A stretch of 64,000 nt of DNA from Haematobia irritans (lineage: Eukaryota; Arthropoda; Insecta; Diptera; Muscidae). The notes beneath the pieces are model-generated. The model was not told the DNA's origin and ran no database searches. It saw nothing but the letters and a program-made list of their open reading frames with translations. The stretch spans positions 265,602,070 through 265,666,069 of the forward strand of contig NC_134397.1 of the NCBI RefSeq assembly GCF_050003625.1, written 5' to 3'. Both the position numbers and the translations under genes were made by a program. Each line of letters starts with the position of its first letter. The stretch's first letter is position 1. Below are positions 22,892 to 34,135 of this stretch, piece after piece.

Positions 22892-25228
22892 AACAAGTAT
22901 ATACAGCACTAAGTTCGGCCGGGCCGAATCTTAAATACCCACCACCATGAACCAAATATTAGGGTTTCCTTTGAAATTTCAGGAGGGCTTGAGGACTTGA
23001 GGACACTTCCCGAAGATAAATTTAAAGATTTCGCCTATGAGGACTATATCAGATTCTGAATTTCTAAGAACCATTTTTGTTAGAGTTTTAGAGGAATCAT
23101 TAACATCTCTTGTAAGTGTGCAAGAAAATTATAAAAAACCGTCTTGATTTGAAATCTTAAATCTGTAGAAGTAAAATCTGGAAAATTTACATTGAGTTTC
23201 AAGCAATTTTCATGATCAGTGCGCCTTCTACACCCTCAAGAAGTGAAGTCGGTCTTTATGGAGGAATAACAAGTAAGGAAAGTCTAAAGTCGGACGGGGC
23301 CGACTATATTATACCCTGCACCACTTTGTAGATCTAAATTTTCGATACCATATCACATCCGTCAAATGTGTTGGTTGCTGAATATATAGAGGTTTGTCCA
23401 TTCATATATCACTCGGCTAATGCACTAGGGTGAAACACAATGATAGTAAAAAAATATGGGAAGATTTAAATATGAAGCAATTTTAAGGAAACTTCACAAA
23501 CTTTTATTTATGATTTATCACTCGATATATATGTATTAGAAGTAGAGGGAAATTAGAGTAATTTTTAAAACTTTTCGAAGATTTTAAAAGGGAAATGTTC
23601 GTATTTTGACCATTTTTGTCGAAATCAGAAAAGCATATATATGGGAGCTATATCTAAATCTGAAACAATTTCAACCAAATTTGGCACGCATAGCTACAAT
23701 GATAATTCTACTCCCTGTGCAAAATTTCAACTAAATCGTAGTTAAAAATTGGCCTCTGTGATCATATGAGTGTAAATCGGGCGAAAGCTATATATGGGAG
23801 ATATATCTAAATCTAAAACAATTTCAACCAAATTTGGCACTCATAGCTACAATGCTAATTCTACTGCCTGTGCAAAATTTCAACTAAATCGGAGCAAAAA
23901 AGTGGCCTCTGTGGTCATATGAATGTAAATCGGCCGAAATCTATATATGGGAGCTATGTCTAATTCTGAACCGATTTCAAGCAAATTTGGCACGCATAGC
24001 GACAATGCTAATTCTACACCCTGTGCAAAATTTCAACTAAATCGGAGCTAAAAAATTGGCCTCTGTGGTCATATGAATGTAAATCGGCCGAAATCTATAT
24101 ATGGGAGCTATGTATAATTCTGAACCGATTTCAAGCAAATTTGGCACGCATAGCTACAATGCTAATTCTACTCCCTGTGCAAAATTTCAACTAAATCGGA
24201 GCAAAAAATTGGCCTCTGTGGTCATATGAGTGTAAATCGGGCGAAAGCTATATATGGGAGCTATATCTAAATCTGAACTGATTTCAACCAAATTTGGCAC
24301 GCATAGCTACTATGCTAATTCTACTCCCTATGCAAAATTTCAACCAAATTGGGGTAAAACTCTAGCTTCTGGGGCCATATAAGTCCATATCGGGCGAAAT
24401 ATATATATGGAAGCTATATCTAAATCTGAACCGATTTGTTCCAAAATCTATTCTGAGCCAAAACACATACTTGTGCCAAATTTGAAGTCGATTGGACTAA
24501 ACCTGCGACCTGGACTTTGATTACAAAAATGTGTTCACGGACAGACGGACATCGCTATATCGACTCAAGAGCCCACCCTGAGCATTTTTGCCAAAGACAC
24601 CATGTGTCTATCTCGTCTCCTTCTGGGTGTTGCAAACATATGCACTAACTTATAATACCCTGTTCCACAGTGTGGAGCAGGGTATAAGAACTTAATCCGA
24701 TACACGTTTTTGTGAGCCTAAAATACAAATAGGCAAATAGGATAAAAACTTAGGATTCTAGAAGCCCAAGAAGTAAAATCGGGAAATCGGTCTATATGGG
24801 GGCTATACCAAAATATGGACCGATACTCACCATTTTCGGCACACCTCTTTATGGTCCTAAAATACCTCTAGATTTCCAATTTCAGACAAATAGGATAAAA
24901 ACAACGGTTTCTATAAGCCCAAGACCCCAAATCGGGAGTTCGTTCTATATGGGGACCATACCAAAACATGGACCGATGCTCACAGTTTTTGGCACACGTA
25001 TTTGTGGTCCTACAATACCTCTAGATTTCCAATGTCAGGTGAATTGAATAAAAACTGCGGTTTCTATAAGCCCAAGAAGTAAAATCGGGAGATCGGTCTA
25101 TATGGGGGCTATACCAAAATAGGGACCGATACTCACAATTTTTGGCACACGTATTTGTGGTCCTACAATACCTCTAGATTTCCAATTTCAAGTAAATTGA
25201 ATAAAAACTGCGGTTTCTATAAGGCTCC
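22892..25228 (+). mobile_element. Family B element split by a nested C element
   Basis: The left end ACAAGTATATACAGCACTAAG, hairpin TTCGGCCGGGCCGAA (22914-22928) and motif TACCCACCACCAT are intact. The left unique part runs to about 23266 (CTTCTACACCCTCAAGAAGTGAAGTCGG...), resumes at about 24690 (AATCCGATACACGTTTTTGTGAG, as in the inverse of 54165-54195) and then has about three B-type 153-bp monomers to 25228. The core and right palindrome are missing. Confidence 0.8.
23269..24687 (+). mobile_element. Complete family C Helentron-like element nested in B
   Basis: Left end ACAAGTAAGGAAAGTC, hairpin AGTCGG..CCGACT (23288-23305), motif TATACCCTGCACCAC at about 23310-23324. About five C-type 153-bp monomers (about 23620-24440: TATATGGGAGCTATATCTAAATC, CTGTGCAAAATTTCAACTAAATCG). 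Core and short GACG microsatellite at about 24540-24550, ATGTGTCTATCTCGTCTCC, and a 29-base right palindrome TACCCTGTTCCACA/GTGTGGAGCAGGGTA at 24656-24684. No enzyme encoded. Confidence 0.85.
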
Positions 25229-25382
25229 CTAATATAAATTTGTTGAAACTAAATTTATAGTTCGATAGCTCTCTAAAAACATCTTCATTTTAAAGAAGAA
25301 GCATCTTTGACACGGAATTAATCCTAAAATCCTTAAGTCAAGGTCAACATCTTTGAATTCAAGTAAGGCTTTTTTGGAGTGT
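25229..25382 (-). repeat. Fragment of a TTTGGATCCAAAG-type repeat (family D)
   Basis: TTTTAAAGAAGAAGCATCTTTG, CCTAAAATCCTTAAGTCAAGGTCAA and TTTTTTGGAGTGTA match 46050-46140. This repeat recurs at about 42.6-43.0, 43.6-43.86, 45.74-46.14, 48.65-49.3 and 56.42-56.57 kb. It has no coding content. Confidence 0.55.
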
Positions 25383-26637
25383 ACTCTTACCCCGTACTCC
25401 TCTCGTAGTTTCTGCAATGTGGGAAATCTATATCAAAATATTAGAAAGAACATTTTGGCGCAGTCCAAAAATGTCACAGTAGAAACCATTAAGTTTGGGA
25501 CTTCCATTGCATTTTTAGTATTAAAAACTTTTATTTATAAATTTCATTAAAAAAACATGTGTTTAGATTCATTCATCTTCACCAAAAGGCACTCAACAGT
25601 GGAATATGCTTATTCCGAATCCTTATTCTGGGGTCGGCAAATGATTAAAGTTTGCAGCAGCATGGAGACTTGTCGCCGGTTGTAGTCAGACTTTTAGCAA
25701 CCAATTAACAATTCATTATAAAGGCATTAATATAATGAATAATCATTGACTCTACTGACATTGCGCCATAAATTTGTCTCCATGTCACATGGTATAACAT
25801 GCATCCATTCGATTGCTACTTTGCTTTGGCCAAGCAATTCGCCAGTCATTTCAACAGAAAGACAGACAGAAAGAGATCCAGCTAACCAAGCTACAAAACT
25901 TTAAAAAAAAAGTCTTGAATTGTTGATCAATTTGCGGTTTTATCCCAAAAAGACACCCGCAGTATTCGCTAACTACACTTTACCCATAAGGAAAAACGAG
26001 TGCGAATTCTGGTTAAAAGTTATCACCCTCCTGCTAAAACATTGATTTATTTTACTATATACCGTCATTGGGATTTCCATCCTACAAATACTGCAATTAT
26101 TCCATGCCATTTGGACTCCTTGGGCAAATCGACCGATTAATGTGAACTATTTTTAAATACTTGTCCATGTGAGTCTTATTCCAACAAGGAGCCTCCCCAA
26201 CAATTGCCTGCTTCATCACCATTTCTCAGCCACCAGTTTGCAACTGCAAATTTACACCCAAATTATAACTCAATAAATCTTGGCGGAAACAAATCGCACA
26301 TTTAATTCAGAACGATACTAAAATGGAATAAAGCTTTGGCAGTGATTAAACAAAACATGCCAATGGATCAAGTTTACAAAAGGAAGAAGAGATGGTTTGC
26401 TGGACTCTGGTATTTATAAAGGGATAGACATTGGCACTGAGACAATATTTTAGGCCAGAAGTGACAATGTTTCATTGCTGCTGTTGTTAATTGATTTGTG
26501 TCAATATAGATTCTATAACGAGGATCGTTTCAAATAATGGTGAAATTATAACCTAAGGGAATAGGCTATATTTCTCCTAATAAATAATCATAATATAACG
26601 TTTGGAAAATTGAAAATATTTATAGCAAATATTTATT
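25383..26637. other. Unique DNA, no gene seen
   Basis: About 1.25 kb of non-repetitive sequence of more balanced base composition than its surroundings (for example 25600-25900 and 26160-26420). No open frame with a recognisable domain. It could be conserved non-coding DNA, which needs comparison with a related genome. Confidence 0.45.
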
Positions 26638-28066
26638 TTATACCCTTCACCATAGGATGGGTGTATAATTTTTATACCCTCCATCATAGGATGGGGGTAT
26701 ATTAACTTTGTCATCGAAATATTGCTCTAAGACCCCATAAAGTATATATATTCTGGGTCGTGGTGAAATTCTGAGTCGATCTAAGCATGTCCGTCCGTCC
26801 GTCCGTCTGTTGAAATCACGCTAACTTCCGAACGAAACAAGCTATCGACTTGAAACTTGGCACAAGTGGTTGTTATCGATGTAGGTCGGATGGTATTGAA
26901 AATAGGCCATATCGGTCCACTTTTACGTATAGCCCCCATATAAAGGGACCCTCAGATTTGGCTTGTGGAGCCTCTAACAGAAGCATATTTCATCCGATCC
27001 GGCTGAAATTTGGTATATGGTGTTGGTATATGGTCTCTAACAACCATGCAAAAATTGGTCCACATCGGTCCATAATTATATATAGCCCCCATATAAACCG
27101 ATCCCCAGATTTGGGTTGCGGAGCCTCTAAGAGAAGCATATTTCATCCGATCTGGCTGAAATTTGGTACATGGTGTTGGTATATGGCCTCTAACAATCAT
27201 GCAAAAATTGGTCCATATCGGCCCATAATTATATATACACACAAAAAAAATTTTTCTGATTCAATCACCAAATTAATTGATCCAATTAATTTTTTAATTG
27301 AAATGTCTTCAATCACGAAAATGATAGTATCAATCACAGTTTTAATTGGGCATAGAAAAAATTCTTGATTAAAAAATTAATTGATTTTTTCAACAAATTT
27401 CAATTAATTTTTTAATTGATTCAATTAAAAATTTAATTGATGTTGATTGCAAAACTCAATTAATTTATCAATTAAAAAAGGTAACTATTTTTAATTACTT
27501 TCTGAATTGGCTTAGAGTTTTTATTTGGATTAACAAATGATTGTTTGAAATACACTTTTAATTAAAAATTTAAAAAAAAATCAGCACTTTTTTTAACTGA
27601 ATTAGTCTTCCGAATTTGATTAAAAAGTTAATTGTATCAATTATTTTTTTAATTAAAAATTTTAAAATCTTCCATCATTGACTTAATTGACTTAATGTAT
27701 CTATAATGATTAAAAAGTTAATTGTATCAATTAATTTATTAATTTAAAAAATTTTCAACTTCAATTAACTTTTTAATTGGAAATATTTTGGTGATATTTT
27801 TTTCTGTGTAGCCCCCATATAAACCGATCCCCAGATTTGGCTTGCGGAGCCTCAAAGAGAAGCAAATTTCATCCGATCCGGCTGAAATTTGGTACATGAT
27901 GTTGGTATATGGTCTTACATACAATTTAGAAGATGGTGTTAGCAGGTTTTAAGATACCTTGTAATTCGATTGTGGATGGCAGTGTTTAGAAGAAGTTTCT
28001 ACGCAATCCATGATGGAGGGTACATAAGCTTCGGCCTGGCCGAACTTACGGCCGTATATACTTGTT
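26638..28066 (-). mobile_element. Family A element with doubled right palindrome and nested MITE
   Basis: Two terminal-type palindromes stand in tandem: TACCC..CACCATAGGATGG.. (26641-26665) and the standard A form (26675-26699). The usual CATTCCGTTTGTAACACAT segment is shortened to CATCG. Core and (GTCC)n at about 26788-26806, about two and a half 153-bp monomers, MITE insertion at 27238-27808, then a short left part and the intact left hairpin (28030-28044) ending ACTTGT with a long T-run. Confidence 0.83.
27238..27808. mobile_element. Intact 571-bp AT-rich TTAATTGA MITE
   Basis: Starts CACACAAAAAAAATTTTTCTG and ends ATTTTTTTCTGTG; TA flanks each side (27236-27237, 27809-27810). Deleting it rejoins TATATA-GCCCCC of a family A monomer. 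The interior is made of TTAATTGA/TCAATTAA words in both orientations. This is the reference copy for the fragments at 6290, 8400, 14160, 14839, 17129, 50097, 54586 and 56578. Confidence 0.85.
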
Positions 28067-28109
28067 TTTTTTTTTTTTTTTAAGTTGTAGATAATGCCAC
28101 CAATTCTTG

Positions 28110-28742
28110 AATTGGATTGATGCCCACTCAGACCACTGTAGATCCATTTCCCATCTTCTTCTTCGTGAGATGGTTTTTTTTAAAGTTGCTCAAGAACTTC
28201 CATTTATCGGTCTTCTTTAAGTTAGCTTTAAACATCCAATCAGATGTCCTGATGAAGGCGAGTATATTCCCTAAGCTACACTCACGCAGATCGGTGAGAA
28301 CCTGAAAGAAAAAGGAGTCCAGTATATTGTTTCTTCTAAAGCATACTGCTTATCAGGAATTGGTGCGAGTCTTCCGTAACTTCCGGGTCCAGACACCAAC
28401 TGCAAATGGCATCATCTCTATGGCATATCCTTAGCATATGTTTCCCATGCGAGTTATGCCCGATTATAATGTCAATTAAAGGCCTTATATCCAGACTGCC
28501 CATCGCCATCAGATTTTTGAAGTTCCTACTTTTCTTCCCATATCAACTTGGTTTGCTCGCCACCTTCCGAGGAGATCCAACGTTCTCGTCATAGGTCCTC
28601 ATATTTGACATGAATCCTTTAAGAACACAAAGGTAGTAACCGCAAGGACATTATTCGTTCCATGAGTGTCCTCTTTAGCCAGCACATTTGTTTCCCCATT
28701 TCTCATTATCCGACAGTGCCCAAATACCCAGCACAGAGTTAC
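28110..28742 (-). pseudogene. Degenerate 3' end of an RNase H-bearing LINE
   Basis: Minus-strand translation, with frameshifts, gives LCWVFGHCRIMRNGETNVLAKE (28652-28733), the end of an RNase H domain (family form WVPGHSGI.GNE.AD.LA). It is followed by SLDIRPLIDIIIGHNSHGKHMLRI...ICSWCLDPEVTEDSHQFLI, the GH-x-LG-x-H and Cys/His region that follows RNase H in many arthropod LINEs, then LRECSLGNILAFIRTSDWM near the C terminus. Several stops and frameshifts; reverse transcriptase is not present. The clade (I/LOA-like is plausible) is inferred. Confidence 0.75.
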
Positions 28743-28752
28743 ATGCTGCCAC

Positions 28753-28790
28753 ATATAAAGCGATGCCCAGATTTGGCTTTCGGAGCCTTT
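28753..28790 (-). repeat. Isolated 38-base piece of the family A 153-bp repeat
   Basis: ATATAAAGCGATGCCCAGATTTGGC-TTTCGGAGCCT corresponds to the A monomer stretch ATATAAACCGATCCCCAGATTTGGC. No flanking monomers remain. Confidence 0.65.
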
Positions 28791-29048
28791 TTATTTGAAA
28801 CACATTACAACGAAACCTCTCAACCATGGAAATCGGACACCTCTCAAAAGTGGACAACTATCGATTGACGTTTGCTGTATTAACTCATTAAAATTAACCT
28901 GGCGTAACCGGCCACCTTAATATGCAAAATTTAGGATACTGTGGTTGTCCACTCACTGTATACCCAGCAAAGAATTTGGTAGTTCTTCCCAAGCCAATAC
29001 TTTTAGTGGAATATTCACTTCACAAGATGTTCTTTTGAGGTGATATCA
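28791..29048. other. Short unassigned stretch
   Basis: Contains imperfect direct words CCTCTCAACCATGGAAATCGGACA/CCTCTCAAAAGTGGACAA (about 28817-28858) that may be a transposon end, and a CCCAGCAAAG start at 28973 like the CCCAGCAAA family. No gene seen. Confidence 0.3.
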
Positions 29049-31302
29049 CGGTTGCCATACATGCCAAAAATAATCTACCAAACTTTGATGATAATTTTAC
29101 CAAAAAATCTACTATATTCACAAAAAATATTTCGAAGTTTTTAATCACATTTTTCTTGTTGTTATTATGAAACAAAAATGGTCAAAATTTTTTTTTTATA
29201 CAAAATTTTCTCCAATTTTTTTTTTTTTTTCTGTAAAAAAATGACGGAAAATTTTGTCAAAATGTTATTTCTATAGAAAATTTTGTCAAAATGTTATTTC
29301 TATAGAAAATTTTGTTAAAATGTTATTTATATAGAAAAATTTGTTAAAAATGTATTGCTATAGAAAATTTTATCATAATTTTATTTCTATAGAAAATTTT
29401 TGTCAAAATGTTTGTTTCAATAGAACATTTTGTCAAAATTTTTGTTTCAATAGAAAAATTTGTCAACATTTGTGTTTCAATAGAAAATTTTGTGAAAATT
29501 TTTGTTTCAATAGAAATTTTTGTCAAAATTTTTGTTTCAATAGAAAATTTTACAAAATTATATTTCTATAGAAAAAATTGTCAACATTTGTGTTTCAATA
29601 GAAAATGTTGTAAAATTTTTGTTTCAATAGAAAATTTTGTTAAAATTTGTATTTCTATAGAAAATTTTGTCAATATTTTATTTCTATAAAAATGTTTTGT
29701 AAAAATTTTATTTCTATAGAAAATTTCGCCAAAATGTTTGTTTCAATAAAAAAAATTTGTCAACATTTTTGTTTCAATAGAAAATGTTGTCAAAATTTTA
29801 TTTCTATAGAAAATTTTTGTAAACATTTTATTTCTATAGAAAATTTTGTCAAAATGTTATTTCTATAGAAAATTTTCTCAATATTTTATTTCTATAAAAA
29901 ATTTTTGTAAAAATTTTATTTCTATAGAACATTTTGTCAAAATTTTATTTCTATAGAAAATTTCGCCAAAATTTTTGTTTCAACAGAAACATTTTTGTTT
30001 AAATAGAAAATGTTGTCAAAATTTTATTTCTATAGAAATTTTTTGTAAACATTTGATTTCTATAGCAAATTTTGTCAAAATTTTATTTCTATAGAAAATT
30101 TTGTCAAAATTTTATTTCTATAGAAAGTTTTGTCAAAATTTTAATTCTATAGAAAATTTTGTCAAAATTTTATTTCTATAGAAAATTTTATTTCTATAGA
30201 AAATTTTGTCAAAATTTTATTTCTATAGAAAATTTTATTTCTATAGAAAATTTTGTAAAAATTTTATTTCTATAGAAAATTTTGCAAAATTTTATTTCAA
30301 TAGAAAATTTTGTCAAAATTTTATTTCTATAGAAAATTTTCTCAAAATTTTATTTTTATAGACAATTTTGTCAAAATTTTATTTTTATAGAAAATTTTGT
30401 CAAAATTTTATTTCTATAGAATATTTTGTCAAAATTTTATTTCTATAGAATATTTTGTCAAAATTTTATTTCTATAAAAAATTTTGGCAAAATTTTATTT
30501 CTATAAAAAATTTTGTCAACGTTTTTGTTTCAATAGAAAATTTTGTCAAATTTTTATTTCTATAGAATATTTTGTTAAAATTTTATATCTATAGAAAATT
30601 TCGACAAGATTTTTGTTTCAATAGAAAAATTTGTCAATATTTTTGTTTCAATAGAAAATGTTGTCAAAATTTAATTTCTATAAAAAATTTTGTCAAAGTT
30701 TAATTTCTTTAGAAAATTTTGTCAAAATTGTCAAAATTTTATTTGTATAGAATATTTTGTCAAAATTTTATTTCAATAGAAAATTTTGTTAAAATTTTAT
30801 TTCTATTGAAATTTTTCTCAAAATTTTATTTCTATAGACAATTTTCTCAAAATTTTATTTCTATAGAAAATTTTGTCAAAATTTTATTTCTATAGAATAT
30901 TTTGTCAGAATTTTATATCTATAAAGAATTTTGTCAACATTTTTGTTTCAATAGAAAAATTTGTCAAATTTTTATTTCTATATATATTTTATTTATATAT
31001 ATATTTTGTTAAAATTTTATATCTATAGAAAATTTCGCCAAGATTTTTGTTTCAATAGAAAAATTTGTCAACATTTTTGTTTCAATAGAAATTTTGTCAA
31101 AATTTTTGTTTCAAAAGAAAATTTTACAAAATTTTATTTCTATAGAAAATTTTGTCAGCAGTTTTGTTTCAATAGAAAATTTTTTCAATAGAAAAATTTT
31201 GTCAAAATATTTGTTTCAATAGAAAATTTTGTGAAATTTGTATTTCTATACAAAATTGAAGTACTTCTTTGTTGGAGATGAATGTTTTGCAAAATCTACC
31301 GA
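29049..31302 (-). repeat. Stand-alone 29-bp satellite block, about 2 kb
   Basis: Opens with GGTTGCCATACATGCCAAAAATAATCTACC, the inverse end module, and runs as TTTTGTCAAAATTTTATTTCTATAGAAAA units to about 31250, then CAAAATCTACCGAACC. One patch uses GTTTCAATAGAAA in place of ATTTCTATAGAAA (about 29405-29640, 29725-29800, 31040-31220), giving frames that spell short Phe/Cys/Asn repeats on both strands; these are not genes. Confidence 0.9.
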
Positions 31303-31546
31303 ACCATCAAGAACCCAGCAAAAAAAGAGCTTCCAAAAAAGTAGTTTGGATCCCCAATCTGTGATCCGGAAGTAGTGCAACCTTGGATCATCTCCAATGA
31401 ATTTTACATGGGCTTGTCATATGACGGAAGTACTCCCTTTTTGGATCCTTTACATTGCTTTAGAAGTTGTGCTCTGGAAGTTAATTTGAATGAAGAAATT
31501 TAAAAAACGAAAAAAAAATCAACCAATTTCACTTTTTTCATCAATA

Positions 31547-32395
31547 CACACAAAAAAATAACTGCAAATAAATATTAACAACTTTATTTGTATGTAGAAT
31601 CTGCTTATGCTCAACAAATTTGTCTATTGAACATGAGGCATTTGTTGTTGAAATGTATTTGTAGATGCTTCACAGAGGAAATAATAGAAATATTCTGAAT
31701 TTTCAACAAATTGCTTTGTTGCGAAAATAGTTGACTGCTATCGATATGAAAACAAAAATACAAGACTGACTAGAGTTATTACAATTCTAATTAACTATAA
31801 TATATAGCACTGGGAAAAAAGTTGTCAAAATGCTTGCTAGACCCGGGACTACTCAAATTTAAAATTGTCAAACATTTACAAAACTGAGTATAGGATTTTC
31901 GACACAAAACTGTTACATGTTCCCCGTCCAAAAATAACATTTTGGTCATATTCCTTCTCTGTGTGTACTTAACAAAATATCTCCAAAATTGTTCCGGCAA
32001 TTTTGCAATTTTGGTGCAATTCATAGCAAAATTCTGTCAATTTTAATTTCAATTTAATTTTTTATCAATACACCAATAAATTTGTTACAGGTCATTGATA
32101 AACTCCAACAAACCACAATCAATTTTTTTCGTTCAAATTCAAAAATATTTGTTGAGGATTAAACGTAACGTTCAACAACAAATATTTTGTACTGTTGGAT
32201 GCTCAACAAATTACTTACAAATTATGTTATTGAGAACACAAATTATTTGTTGCCTTCTGATGGTGACGATTGCTAACAACTTTTTTGTTATAATGGTTAT
32301 TAAAAGTACAAATTAGTTTGTTGCAGGAAAATTAACAAATTTTGTTATTGGTTTTCCAACAAAAGTTATTGGTTCTCAAACTTTTTTTATCTGTG
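31547..32395. mobile_element. TA-flanked TIR element, 849 bp
   Basis: Starts CACACAAAAAAATAACTGC and ends TTTTTTTATCTGTG with TA on both sides (31545-31546, 32396-32397). The interior is dominated by AACAAATT/AACAAATTTTGTT words. At about 31900-31965 it has a piece ending TTCCTTCTCTGTGTG, like the MITE at 3037, suggesting a further insertion. Non-coding. Confidence 0.65.
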
Positions 32396-32454
32396 TATGT
32401 TTAATTACACAATTATTTTCCTATTATCTAATTTTTACAATTTGAAAAACTTTT

Positions 32455-32530
32455 TCGCTCCGACCAGGGGTTGAACCTGGGTTTGCTTGCACCATAACAG
32501 AACGCCTTAGCACACTCAGCCACAAACGCC
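32455..32530 (-). repeat. tRNA-Ser/Leu-like sequence (SINE or pseudogene)
   Basis: Minus strand: A box TGGCTGAGTG, anticodon-type stem GCGTT/GGTGC (with G-T pairs), T arm CCAGG-TTCAACC-CCTGG with perfect 5-bp stem, B box GGTTCAACCCC. The acceptor stem does not pair well. Another B-box-like GGTTCAAATCTC on the plus strand at about 32661 follows shortly. tRNA-derived repeat or pseudogene; activity is unlikely. Confidence 0.5.
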
Positions 32531-33299
32531 ATTAAACATAAAGCGTCGAAAGGTCAATTCAAAGGTTTGTGATATGATCGTAATACAACACCAAGGAATA
32601 ACATTCTAATTGCTTCTCGAGATGTTCTTTATTAGTATGAACGAAAAAATAAGAAACGCAGGTTCAAATCTCACCAGCGGCAATTTTTTTTATCAAATAT
32701 TTTTCTAAAAAATTATGTTTTTATGTTATGTATCGTTTTTATTTTCTATTTTCGACATATATTTTCGTATAAATATATTTATTAAAAATCATTAAAAATC
32801 AACAAAAAAAATTAAAAATTCTCGTATTTTGCAAAACCTTCTCAAAAGAACTTCCATGGAAGCGAAAAAGTTAAGCGAAAAAGTCAAATCCAGGCGGGGA
32901 TGAAATTTTTTTTTTTTTATTATTTTTTTACTTTTTTATTAATTTCTATTTTTTTAGTTTTTTATTAGTTTTCTATTTTTTTTTTTTTTTTTTGTAAAAT
33001 TTAATTATACAAAATTTGCACTTATAATAGCCTGATTGCGTTCTTTCTAATACTTGTCCACAAGGACTGCATCGGAAGTAGAAAAAAGCATTGGGGGATC
33101 CCAAGTTGCGCTTTAGAAGAAATGTTTGTGCACTTGTCCAAAAGGACTGCATCGGAAGTTGAAAAAACTCGATGGGCAATTCTGGGATGGGCTTTAAAAG
33201 AAATGTTTTTGGAACAACTTCCAATTTTTTTTGCTGGGAAGTGGTTCAAAAGTGTAACCGTATGAAAAAAGTAGCAAACTTGCCACTAAAGTTGTACAA

Positions 33300-33420
33300 C
33301 AGCGATAAGGCAGGCGTAGCGAAATAATAATGGATAGACAAGCGGATATCGTCCAAGAATTTCTTCCCTGCAATTATTGAAACACGATATATATTTCTAT
33401 TTCGACCATCGTCCGACGTT
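33300..33420 (+). repeat. Diverged Helentron-like core relic
   Basis: ATAGACAAGCGGATATCGTCCAAGAATTTCTTCCCTGCAA...GATATATATTTC aligns with the B core (GACGGACATCCTTATATCGTCTTAGAATTTCTTCCTGATCAAG at about 6013-6055). No ends survive. Confidence 0.45.
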
Positions 33421-33784
33421 TGTGGGTCTGAAAATAAAAAGTTTCCTTAGAATAGTCAGCACCAAGGTTACTGATAGGATGATTATTTTTCTGGGAGTAC
33501 AGTTTCGCAAAAATCTGTTTCCTAAGGCGGACTGATTCAGTCATTGTTCGTAAAAGTTCTCAATAATCCCATATAAGTTAACTCTCTTAACTCGTATAAT
33601 AGTAAGTTGCACTCTTTTGTCCTAAAACTTGTAAAGTCTTCATTGTTGTCAATTCTAGGGAATATATCAGATTATGGATTTATATAGACCATTTCTATTT
33701 GAGTCAAGTTCACATATTGCCTTACTCACTTTTGTAATCCTCCCATCCCACTTTATAACTTTCATCAACATTAACCAAAATGAA

Positions 33785-34123
33785 AGGGAGCCTCCGTGGT
33801 GCAATGGTTAGCATGCCCGCCTTGCATACACAAGGTCGTGGGTTCGATTCCTGCTTCGACCGAACACCAAAAAGTTTTTCAGCGGTGGATTATCCCTCCT
33901 CAGTAATGCTGGTGACATTTCTGAGGGTCTCAAAACTTCTCTAAGTGGTTTCACTGCAATGTGGAACGCCGTTCGGACTCGGCTATAAAGAGGAGGTCCC
34001 TTGTCATTGAGCTTAACATGGAATCGGGCAGCACTCAGTGATAATAGAGAAGTTCACCAATGTGGTATCACAATGGACTGAATAGTCTAAGTGAGCCTAA
34101 TACATCGGCTCCTAACCTAACCT
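33785..34123 (+). mobile_element. tRNA-derived SINE (type 1) with CCTAA tail
   Basis: A box TGGTGCAATGG (33797-33807) and B box GGTTCGATTCC (33841-33851) form the Pol III promoter of a tRNA-like head. A body of about 250 bases follows (AATGTGGAACGCCGTTCGG, GAGCTTAACATGGAATCGGGC), then a tail of CCTAA pentamers. A 12-bp target duplication AACCAAAATGAA is present (33773-33784 and 34124-34135, the first four bases overlapping the tail). It encodes no protein and must rely on a LINE for retrotransposition. Confidence 0.88.
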
Positions 34124-34135
34124 AACCAAAATGAA

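Larger units (their letters stand above)
31314..33238 (+). mobile_element. CCCAGCAAA-type TIR element, about 1.9 kb with nested element
   Basis: Left end CCCAGCAAAAAAAGAGCTTCC, right end reading inward CCCAGCAAAAAAAATTGGAAG. Near the right end a unit of about 78 bp is duplicated (TTGTCCACAAGGACTGCATCGG... at about 33054 and TTGTCCAAAAGGACTGCATCGG... at about 33136). It contains a TA-flanked element (31547-32395), tRNA-like sequence (32455-32530) and long T-runs (32905-32995). No transposase recognised. Related ends lie at 21144, 49556-49687 and 61190-61336. Confidence 0.6.

Noticed and set aside
26850..27368. 172-residue plus-strand frame
   Set aside because: Runs through A core and monomers and into the nested MITE at 27238, crossing an insertion border.
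29341..29868. Cys/Phe/Asn-rich overlapping frames
   Set aside because: Produced by 29-bp satellite units, which cycle through all three frames every 87 bases.
29230..31250. CRISPR-like regular spacing
   Set aside because: The 29-bp units are contiguous tandem repeats without unique spacers, in eukaryotic DNA; satellite, not CRISPR.
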